DNA from: Leclercia adecarboxylata
GTDB lineage: Bacteria > Pseudomonadota > Gammaproteobacteria > Enterobacterales > Enterobacteriaceae
Assembly (NCBI RefSeq): GCF_006874705.1
Contig: NZ_CP035382.1
Coordinates: 682,001-746,000 of the forward strand
Length of the DNA: 64,000 nucleotides
Direction: 5' to 3'
Part shown: positions 48,275 through 57,200 of the stretch, in pieces
Position numbering within the stretch: the first letter of the stretch is position 1
How the letters are laid out: the number at the start of each line of letters is the position of its first letter
Translations under genes and position numbers: made by a program
Notes under the pieces: generated by a model
Database searches by the model: none
Seen by the model: only the letters and a program-made list of their open reading frames with translations
Told to the model about the DNA's origin: nothing

Positions 48275-51070
48275 ATGAGTAAATTCACTGTCATCTCCAG
48301 ACTGACGCATAAGGAAACGGTAGCCGAAGGAAACCAGATCATACTGGGCGAAGATTCCGTCGTGAAGCTTCAGGCCGGCCGGGGTGATATCGCCAGCTAT
48401 TCCCGCAGCAACAGCGATCTGCTGGTCAGGATGACCAACGGCGAAACCGTGACGCTGAAAAACTACTTCGCCAACAACCACCAGCTGGTGCTGGATGAAA
48501 ACGGCGCGCTGTGGTGGATTGACGATCCGCTCGCGGTTGAGCGTTATCAGTCGATCCCCTCAACCGATGCCCTGATTGCGGGCAACGTCAGTAACTCCTC
48601 CGGGGATACCCCAATCTGGCCGTGGGTGCTGGGTGGCGTGGCGGCGGCAGGCGGCATTGCCCTGGCGGCTGGCGGAGGCGGCGGTGGCGGGGGTAGCGAT
48701 CGTATCGATCCCGGCCCGGTACCGCTCGATACCACGCCACCAGCCGCCCCAACCAATCTGCGCTTCTCCTCAGACAGTACTCAGCTGCTCGGTAATGCCG
48801 AGGCCAACAGCACGGTTACCATCACCGATGCCAGCGGTAACGTGGTGGGCAAGGCGAAAACCAACGGCAATGGCGACTTTACCGTTGAGCTGGGCATTCC
48901 CTATACCAACGGCGAGACCCTGACGGCTGTCGCCAACGACAGCTCCGGCAACGTCAGCCCGTCGAATAGCATTACCGCCGCGGATACCACCGCGCCGGAT
49001 ACGCCGATGATTATTCTCGCGGACGATGCTGCCGGCAGCCTGACCGGCGCGCTCAACAGCGACCAGACCACCGACGATCCCCGCCCGGTCTTCAGCGGCA
49101 GCGGCGAGGCCGGGACCACCGTCACTCTTTACGACAACGGTAAGTCCATCGGCACCACGGTGGTGAACAGCGACGGCAGCTGGACCTTCACCCCCAGCGC
49201 CAATCTCGCTGACGGCTTCCACCAGTTCACCGCCACCTCCACCGACGCCGCGGGCAACGTCAGCCCGGACTCGGAGGAGTTTAACCTCACTATTGACACC
49301 CTCGCCCCGAATGCGCCGGTATTGGAAGTGACGGACGACGAGGGCACCCTTCAGGGTCTGCTCACTAACGGTGGCTTTACCGATGATAACCAACCTGAGC
49401 TTGGCGGCTCGGGCGATCCGGGCAGCACCATCGCGATCTATGACAACGGCCTGCTGGTGACGGAAGTGGTCGTCGACGACAAAGGCACCTGGAGCTACAC
49501 CCCGCCAGTGGCCCTGACGGATGGGCTGCACAGCATCACCCTGACGGAGACCGATCTGGCGGGTAACCTGAGCGCCGTCTCCGCGCCGTTTGAATTTACC
49601 ATCGACCGTACGCCACCGCCTGCCCCCACCGGTCTGGTGCTCAATACCGAAGGGACCCTCCTCACCGGTACGGCGGAAGCCAACTCGACCGTCACGGTCA
49701 GCAACGATCTGGGCGTCACCTTAGGCACGGCAGTCGCGGATGCCAGTGGGGCGTTTTCCGTTACCCTGAACGCGGCTCAGCTTAACGGTGAGACGCTGAG
49801 CGCGGCGGCCACCGACAGAGCGGGTAACGAAGGCCCTGCGGCCGAAGTGATTGCCCGGGACGTCACCGCACCGGCGGCACCGGCCGACCTTGTGGTGGCC
49901 ACAACGGGCGACAGCGTGAGCGGTACAGCTGAAGCCGGGGCGCAAATCACCGTTTTAGACGCTACGGGTGCGACTCTCGGCACCGGGACCGTGGGTCTCG
50001 ACGGTAAGTTTTCCGTCAGCATCACCCCCAACCAGCTCAACGGTGAAGTGCTGACGGTGTATGCCACCGACGCAGACCAGAACCGAAGCGATCCAGGCCA
50101 GGCCACTGCCACGGACTCCACGCCTCCGGACGCCCCGGCGGAACTGGCGATCGCGGCCGATGACGTGACGCTCACCGGCGCCGCGGAAGTGGGCAGCACC
50201 GTGGTCCTTATGGAAGGCACCACCAAACTCGATCAAGTGGTGGTTGGCGAATCAGGCCGCTTCTCCTTCACGATGGCCACCGCCAGGCTGAACGGTGAGC
50301 TCATGAGCCTTACCGCCACCGATCATGCGGGCAACACCAGCGATGTCAGTTCGATTGAAGCCAGGGATATTATCCCGCCAGCCAAACCGATCATTACCGA
50401 CGTGTGGGATGACGTCCCCTCCACTCTCGGCACTATCGTCAGCGGGTCGCTTACCGACGACCGCACCCCGCTGATCTCCGGCACCGGTGAGCTCGGCACG
50501 ACCATCTTTATCTACAGCGAGAGGATACAGATCGGGATGACGGAGGTCGATTCTACGGGACACTGGTCGTTCCAGGTTCCGGCAAGTCTGACGGACGGGC
50601 TTCACTCCCTGACCGCAGACGCCGTTGAACGTCGTACCATTCACGGTGAAATGTCCGATATCTGGTCAATTAACGTCGACCCGGCTGCCCCGAACCCGCC
50701 GCCCGCAACGGTGGCAACCGCGGCATTCGCCCAGAGCGAGGAGCCGGTAGTCAGCACCCTGAGCGCCAGTACCACGGGCGAAACCTTGATCTATAACGTG
50801 CTCAGTGAAACCGGCGGAGACCATGTCAGCAACTTCTCGCTGACGGCGGGAGATAAAATCGACATCAGCGAACTGCTGGTGGGCTGGAACGGCGATCGCG
50901 CCACGCTGGGGGATTATATCCAGGTCAGCAACAGTGATGGCAACACGGTGATCGGCATCGACCGGGACGGGGTCGGCACCGGTTATACGCCAGCGACCCT
51001 GGTGACGCTGGATGACGTTCAGACCACTTGGGAGGAGCTGGTAAACCAGAACCACATCATTACCGGTTAG
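48275..51070 (+). CDS. BapA-type Ig-repeat adhesin, type I secreted, 931 residues (adhesin 1)
   Basis: The protein starts with a BapA/SiiE prefix domain (MSKFTVISRLTHKETV, about 1-110). A Trp-Pro-Trp plus Ala/Gly hydrophobic segment (about 115-145) and a poly-Gly linker follow. Seven bacterial Ig-like repeats (about 152-815) each contain the xAPxAP, GxAEAxSTVTITD and TDxAGN motifs. The C-terminal domain (about 820-931: LIYNVLSETGGDHVSNFSLTAGDKIDISELL) is the VCA0849-type T1SS target. It looks complete. TTGGGAG precedes ATG 48275; the in-frame ATG at 48260 is not used. It is short for this family, whose members often exceed 2,000 residues. A role in surface attachment or biofilm is inferred. 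Confidence 0.88.
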   Translation: MSKFTVISRLTHKETVAEGNQIILGEDSVVKLQAGRGDIASYSRSNSDLLVRMTNGETVTLKNYFANNHQLVLDENGALWWIDDPLAVERYQSIPSTDALIAGNVSNSSGDTPIWPWVLGGVAAAGGIALAAGGGGGGGGSDRIDPGPVPLDTTPPAAPTNLRFSSDSTQLLGNAEANSTVTITDASGNVVGKAKTNGNGDFTVELGIPYTNGETLTAVANDSSGNVSPSNSITAADTTAPDTPMIILADDAAGSLTGALNSDQTTDDPRPVFSGSGEAGTTVTLYDNGKSIGTTVVNSDGSWTFTPSANLADGFHQFTATSTDAAGNVSPDSEEFNLTIDTLAPNAPVLEVTDDEGTLQGLLTNGGFTDDNQPELGGSGDPGSTIAIYDNGLLVTEVVVDDKGTWSYTPPVALTDGLHSITLTETDLAGNLSAVSAPFEFTIDRTPPPAPTGLVLNTEGTLLTGTAEANSTVTVSNDLGVTLGTAVADASGAFSVTLNAAQLNGETLSAAATDRAGNEGPAAEVIARDVTAPAAPADLVVATTGDSVSGTAEAGAQITVLDATGATLGTGTVGLDGKFSVSITPNQLNGEVLTVYATDADQNRSDPGQATATDSTPPDAPAELAIAADDVTLTGAAEVGSTVVLMEGTTKLDQVVVGESGRFSFTMATARLNGELMSLTATDHAGNTSDVSSIEARDIIPPAKPIITDVWDDVPSTLGTIVSGSLTDDRTPLISGTGELGTTIFIYSERIQIGMTEVDSTGHWSFQVPASLTDGLHSLTADAVERRTIHGEMSDIWSINVDPAAPNPPPATVATAAFAQSEEPVVSTLSASTTGETLIYNVLSETGGDHVSNFSLTAGDKIDISELLVGWNGDRATLGDYIQVSNSDGNTVIGIDRDGVGTGYTPATLVTLDDVQTTWEELVNQNHIITG

Positions 51071-51090
51071 CCAGGCACGGCCTTTGACCT

Positions 51091-51180
51091 TGTAGGCCCG
51101 GCAAGCGTAGCGCCGCCGGGCAATCAGACCGCACGCCTGCAACATCGCCGGGTGGCGGCTACGCCTTACCCGGCCTACAA
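51091..51180. repeat. REP pair (BIME-like) after adhesin 1
   Basis: Two inverted REP units, TTGTAGGCCCGGC...GCCGCCGGGC and CGCCGGGTGGCGGC...CCCGGCCTACAA, lie just after the adhesin 1 stop. Confidence 0.8.
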
Positions 51181-51593
51181 CGTCAAAATACCTGAAATAA
51201 CCCCAAACTTAATGCCATTAATATTGTGACCTTCCCGCCATAATATTTTTTCTACCAAATACCATTATTGCCTTAACTTAAACGATGCTCTAAATAGCAG
51301 ATCATTTTAATAATGCAAACCAGTATATTAATATTAAAAAGCAGCAAGGAATATATCATATTCAATATCTCTTTTACTGTGACTTAATTATTTACACAGC
51401 GCCGCTAAAATATAAATCCGCCCGTTTTGCACATCCAGATTATTCCTAACCCATTAAATTAACGCTAAAATAAACGCCTGTGCCCCGCGCTTAGCCACCC
51501 CTTCCAGCCCGCACCCCGCCTGGACCAACGAACAACACCCGCGCAGAAATAACCTCTTCAACAACGCTAACCCTTTATTAACCGGTGCTTAAT

Positions 51594-51622
51594 TTGCACT
51601 TTTAGTACTTTCTGGCTATATC
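51594..51622 (+). promoter_or_regulatory. Putative promoter of adhesin 2 (block shared with adhesin 1)
   Basis: TTGCAC (51594-51599), a 17-nt spacer and TATATC (51617-51622) repeat the arrangement found before adhesin 1. The ATG is about 270 nt downstream. A hairpin GCTGCC/GGCAGC (51729-51754) lies in the leader. Apart from these and the REP pair, the 51071-51890 gap is AT-rich and empty. Confidence 0.7.
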
Positions 51623-51890
51623 AAATTTAGTCAATCCGAAATTGTTACCAATATTAAAGACAAGGATTTACCGCCGAGAAATATATTCCCTATCGCCTTC
51701 CCCCCCTGAATACCAAGGGCAAAATGTCGCTGCCACCATCGTTTTATCGGCAGCTATTAATAACTTTTAAATAATTACCCTGGGTCATTGTTGTAAATAA
51801 ACAGTTTCCCTACGGGTGGCGCTCAATCCGCTCAATAGAAATGGCCTGGATCGCTCGCCATTTCATTGCACTCTGCCGGGAGTAATACAC

Positions 51891-53726
51891 ATGAGTAAAA
51901 TCACTGTCATCTCCAAACTGACGCACAAGGAAACGGTAACAGACGGGTCTCAGGTTACGCTGAATGACTCCTCCATCGTTAAGATCAACGCCGAACGCGC
52001 CGACATTCTCGACTATGAACGCAGCGGTAACGACCTGATCGTTAAGCTGGCCGACGGCGAAACCCTGACCCTCAAAAATTTCTTCGTCAGCGGTGAGCAG
52101 GGTATCAGCCAGCTGGTGCTGCAGGAGGATAACGGCGCCTTGTGGTGGATTGCCGATCCCATCGCGGCAGAGAGCTACCAGTCAATCGCCTCTCTTGATG
52201 TCCTGCTGGCAGGCACCACTACCGCGTCGGCAGGTGAGGCGGCGATCTGGCCCTGGGCCCTGGGTGGCGTGGCGGTGGCAGGCGGCATTGCGCTGGCCGC
52301 AGGTGGCGGCGGTGGCGGTGGCGGCGGCGGGAGCGACGGGGACAGCAGCAATGGCGGTGGTGGTGACGGCGGCAGTGACGGCGGCAGTGACGGCGGCAGT
52401 GACGGCGGCAGTGACGGCGGCAGTGACGGCGGCAGTGACGGCGGCAATGGTACTAACCCGCCGCTGCCGGGCACCGACCCGAACGACACCACTCCTCCGG
52501 GCGCGCCCGGCAACCTCAAATTCTCAGCAGACGGCACGCAACTTAGCGGGAGCGCCGAAGCCAACAGCAGCATCACCATCACCGATGCCAACGGCAACGT
52601 GGTCGGCAGAGGCCAGACCAACAGCAACGGTGAGTTCACCATCGATTTGGACAAGCCGTACACTAACGGTGAAACCCTGACCGCGACACCCACCGACGGT
52701 GCCGGCAACGTCGGTCCAGGCACCCCGGTGACCGCCGCCGATACCACCCCGCCGGAGGCCCCGGTCATCAACACCGTTGCCGACGATGTGGGCAGCGTAA
52801 CCGGGTCGCTCACCAGCGGCCAGACGACCGATGACGCCCGCCCGACCTTTAGCGGCAGCGGCGAGGCAGGCAGCACCATCACGATTTACGACAACGGCAC
52901 CGCCATCGGCACCGCGCAGGTCAACGGCGACGGCAGCTGGAGCTTCATCCCGGCCACCGCGCTGGGCGAAGGGGCGCACCAAATCACCACCCGGGCCACC
53001 GACGGCGCGGGCAACACCGGACCGGCATCCCCGGTATTCAGCATCACCGTCGATACCATTGCTCCAAACGCCCCTTCCGGCGTGACGGTCAGTGACACCA
53101 CCGGCACGCAACAGGGCGTGGTGACCGCCGGGCAAAGCACCGATGACAACCGCCCTGCCCTCAGCGGCACGGGCGAAGTGGGCAGCACCATCACGATTTA
53201 TGACAACGGCCAGCCCGTGGGCCAGGCAACCGTCGGCACCGACGGCAAATGGTCCTTTACGCCAGAGACGCCGCTTGCCGATGGCGCACACGCCATCACC
53301 CTGACGGAGACCGATCTGGCGGGCAACACCAGCGCGCCTTCCGCCTCATTTGACTTTACCATTGACCGCACGCCGCCGGACCAGCCGACCATCACTCAAA
53401 TCCCTAACGGCAACCAGGTCATCGGCACCGCCGAGCCAGGCAGCACCATCACCATCTTCAACTCGCTCGGCACGGTGATTGGCAGCGGCACGGCCGACGC
53501 TCGCGGCCAGTTCAGCGTTGACCTCAAGGAAGCGCAAGCCGTGGGGGATACCTTCACCGTGGTCGCCTCTGATGCTGCCGGGAACCCGAGCCAGCCAGCA
53601 ACCGCCGTGGTGAGTGATATCACCCCGCCTGATGCGCCAACCGATCTTCAGATCTCTGCGGACGGCGCCACCGTCACCGGGAAGGCGGAAGCGGGCAGCA
53701 CCGTTACCGTTCGCGATGATTTATGA
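51891..53726 (+). CDS. BapA-type giant adhesin (adhesin 2), N-terminal part, interrupted by frameshift
   Basis: The 611-residue frame starts MSKITVISKLTHKETV, a paralogue of adhesin 1, with GGGAG before ATG 51891. It has the same prefix domain (about 1-115), a WPW-Ala/Gly segment (about 120-150) and a Gly/Asp/Ser linker with six perfect GGSD repeats (160-183). About four and a half Ig-like units follow. It ends abruptly in VRDDL at 53726, where a 523-bp tandem duplication shifts the frame. Without one copy the frame continues to the window edge. As it stands the product lacks a C-terminal secretion signal, so it would not be exported by a type I system. Confidence 0.85.
   Translation: MSKITVISKLTHKETVTDGSQVTLNDSSIVKINAERADILDYERSGNDLIVKLADGETLTLKNFFVSGEQGISQLVLQEDNGALWWIADPIAAESYQSIASLDVLLAGTTTASAGEAAIWPWALGGVAVAGGIALAAGGGGGGGGGGSDGDSSNGGGGDGGSDGGSDGGSDGGSDGGSDGGSDGGNGTNPPLPGTDPNDTTPPGAPGNLKFSADGTQLSGSAEANSSITITDANGNVVGRGQTNSNGEFTIDLDKPYTNGETLTATPTDGAGNVGPGTPVTAADTTPPEAPVINTVADDVGSVTGSLTSGQTTDDARPTFSGSGEAGSTITIYDNGTAIGTAQVNGDGSWSFIPATALGEGAHQITTRATDGAGNTGPASPVFSITVDTIAPNAPSGVTVSDTTGTQQGVVTAGQSTDDNRPALSGTGEVGSTITIYDNGQPVGQATVGTDGKWSFTPETPLADGAHAITLTETDLAGNTSAPSASFDFTIDRTPPDQPTITQIPNGNQVIGTAEPGSTITIFNSLGTVIGSGTADARGQFSVDLKEAQAVGDTFTVVASDAAGNPSQPATAVVSDITPPDAPTDLQISADGATVTGKAEAGSTVTVRDDL
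52368..52439 (+). repeat. 12-bp in-frame tandem repeat (GGCGGCAGTGAC x6)
   Basis: Six perfect copies of GGCGGCAGTGAC encode Gly-Gly-Ser-Asp repeats, with a degenerate seventh (GGCGGCAATGGT). Copy number changes keep the frame and would change only the length of the flexible linker. Confidence 0.95.
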
Positions 53727-54240
53727 CAACGGCCAGCCCGTGGGCCAGGCAACCGTCGGCACCGACGGCAAATGGTCCTTTACGCCAGAGACGCCGCTTG
53801 CCGATGGCGCACACGCCATCACCCTGACGGAGACCGATCTGGCGGGCAACACCAGCGCGCCTTCCGCCTCATTTGACTTTACCATTGACCGCACGCCGCC
53901 GGACCAGCCGACCATCACTCAAATCCCTAACGGCAACCAGGTCATCGGCACCGCCGAGCCAGGCAGCACCATCACCATCTTCAACTCGCTCGGCACGGTG
54001 ATTGGCAGCGGCACGGCCGACGCTCGCGGCCAGTTCAGCGTTGACCTCAAGGAAGCGCAAGCCGTGGGGGATACCTTCACCGTGGTCGCCTCTGATGCTG
54101 CCGGGAACCCGAGCCAGCCAGCAACCGCCGTGGTGAGTGATATCACCCCGCCTGATGCGCCAACCGATCTTCAGATCTCTGCGGACGGCGCCACCGTCAC
54201 CGGGAAGGCGGAAGCGGGCAGCACCGTTACCGTTCGCGAT
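53195..54240 (+). repeat. Perfect 523-bp tandem duplication inside adhesin 2
   Basis: Bases 53195-53717 recur without change at 53718-54240; the opposite-strand open frames in the two copies are also identical with a 523-bp offset. The unit is 174 codons plus one base, so it shifts the frame. The sequence after the second copy (GGCGACGACGTG) is the natural continuation of the frame before the first junction (GTTCGCGAT). Only a 1-bp identity is shared at the ends, so the event did not occur in register between Ig repeats. Confidence 0.95.
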
Positions 54241-57200
54241 GGCGACGACGTGATCGGCGGAGGCGTCGCCGGACCTGACGGCAGCTTCGAAATTATCCTC
54301 ACCACCCCGCGCCGGTACGGGGAGGACCTGGCGGTTACCGCCACCGACCTAGCGGGCAATACCGGGCCGGAAGCCAGCGTTACCGCCCCGGACGTGACTC
54401 CGCCGCAGGCCCCGGTCATCACCAGCATGGTGGATGACGTGGAGGCTGGCACCGGCGCGATCCTTGACGGGCAGGTTACCAATGACACCCGGCCGCTAAT
54501 CACCGGTACCGGCGAGCCGGGTGCGACCATTAATATCTACAACGGCGAGATCCTGGTGGGTTCCGCCGAAGTGGGTGCCGACGGCAACTGGTCCACCGAG
54601 CTGGCGCTGAGCGGCGACGGCGGCTATGTCCTGACGGCACAAGCCGTGGACGGCAAAGGCAACCTCAGCGAATCTTCCAACAGCTGGAGCTTCATTCTCG
54701 ATGCCACCCCACCGGCCACCCCGGCGATCGTCCAGGCGATCAACGATCTGCCTGAGACCGCGGTAGTCATCGCTGACAACAGCACCACCAATGACAACCG
54801 CCCGACCCTGTACGGCACGGGTGAAGCAGGTTCGACCATCAGCATTCTGGTGGATGGCGTGGAGGTCGGCACCGCGCAGGTCGGCAACGGCGGGGAGTGG
54901 ATCTTCACGCCTGACGCCGCCCTCGAGGAGGGTTTGCATGAGATCACCACGGTGGCGAAGGATGCAGCCGGTAACAGCAGCCCCGCCTCCGGAACCTTTA
55001 CCCTGACCATTGATACCGTGGCACCGGATGCCCCGGTGATTACCCGGGTCGTGGACAACACCGGCAGCGTGCAGGGCGATATCAGCAGCAACGTGCCGAC
55101 CGACGAAACCCGTCCGGTGATCGAGGGGACGGGCCCGGCCAACTCGCAGATCAGCATCTACGAAGGTACCACCCTGCTCGGCACCGCCATCAGCAATGGG
55201 GATGGCGTCTGGAGCCTTCAGCTCGACACCCCGCTCGGTAACGGCACCCATGTCCTGACCGCCTCCGTCAGCGATGCGGTGGGCAACACCGCCACCTCCG
55301 GCAGCTTTAACCTGGTGGTCGATACCCTGGCCCCGGGCACGCCGGGCATTCCGGCCATCACCGTTAATCCTGAGGGCGGCACGGAAGAGACCCTCACCTC
55401 CGGGGGCAGCACCCGCGACACCACCCCAACCCTGAGCGGTACCGGTACGGAAGGCGATATCGTCACCATCTACGACGGCACCACCAAAATCGGGGAAACC
55501 ACTATTCCGCCGGGCGGCAACTGGACCTGGACCCCGCCAGCAGGTCTGCCAAATGGCACTTACGATCTCAGCCTGACCGTGACCAACAAAGACGGCGCGG
55601 GCAACGAAAGCGCCCCGTCGCAGCCGGTCTCCATCACCATTGATACCGAAGCGCCGGACCAGCCTGACGTGCCGGTGGTCACCGATAACGTGAGCGAAAT
55701 CACCGGCCCGGTGGGCAACAACGGCGCCACCAACGACACCCGTCCGGTATTGAGCGGCACCGGCACGCCGGATGACACCATCAGCATCTACGACCAGACC
55801 GAGACCGGCAACGTGCTGGTGGGCGAAGTGGTGGTCGACATCAACGGCAACTGGACCTGGCGCGCCGATGAGCCGCTGGCCCAGGGGACGCACGGCTTTA
55901 CCGTTGTCGCCACCGACCCGGCGGGCAACGCCTCGGTGGTCTCAGACACCATCACCGTGACCGTTGATAGCCAGGTGCCGGAGATCCCGACGATCGCCAG
56001 CGTGAATGACACCCTTACCGCAGGCAGCAGCACCAACGACACCACCCCAACCGTCACGGGGACCGGCGAAAACGGCACCACGGTGATCCTCTACAGCAAT
56101 GGGGTTGAAGTGGGCCGCGGGCTGGTCACCAACGGCAGCTGGTCCATCACCACGCCAGCGCTGAATGACGGCCCGACCACCCTGACAGTGGCGGCGCTGG
56201 ATGCCGCCGGGAACGTCAGCGGCACCGGCAGCGACTTTGCCCTCACCATCGATACCGTGCCGCCGGGCAACCCGCAGCTGCTGGATATCTCTGACAGCAC
56301 CCTCACCAACGGCACGCTGTACGCCAACAGCAGCACCCCGACCCTGAGCGGCACCGGCGAGCCGCTGAGCACCATCACCGTCTCCGTTGACGGCAATTCG
56401 CTCGGCCAGGTGCAGGTCGACGAGCAGGGGCAGTGGACCTTCCCGCTGCCGGCCGGCACTGAACTGTCGGATAACACCCACACCATCACCCTGGTGGCGA
56501 GCGACGCAGCGGGTAACACCAGCGAAAGCAGCCCGGTTAGCGTGGTGATCGACACTGACGCACCGGATGCGCCACTGGTCACCGGGATCGTCTCCGGCGG
56601 CACGCCGCTGAACGGCACCGCCGAACCGGGCTCCACCATTACGGTCCGTGGCCCGGGTGACGTGGTGCTGGGGACCGGCGTGACCAACGCCCAGGGGCAG
56701 TTCTCCATCGCCCTGACCCCGCCGCAAAGCGATGCGGTCACCCTCACACTGACCGCCAGCGATCCGGCGGGCAACGCCAGCGACCCGGCGACGACGTACG
56801 AGGTTCCGCAGACGCCTGCGCTGCCAGCCGTGCCGACAATCGACGCCATCCTTGATGACAACGGCACCGACGGCACCGTCAACGTCAAAGGCGGCAGCTC
56901 TAACGACACCACCCCGACCCTCACCGGTACGGCAATCCCGGGCAGTCTGGTCACGATTTACCTGGACGGCAGCACCACGGCGCTGGGCAGCGTCACCGCC
57001 GACGCCACGACCGGTGCCTGGTCGTACCCGGTTGCCGCCCTGGCTGAAGGCAGCCACAGCTTCAGCGTGACCGCCACCTTCCAGGACCAGACCAGCGGCC
57101 AGTCACCGGCGGCGACGGTCAATATCGATCTCACCCCGCCGCAGGCTCCGGCCTTTGGTGCCGTGGTGGACGACGTGGGCCCGCTGACCGGTACGGTGGT

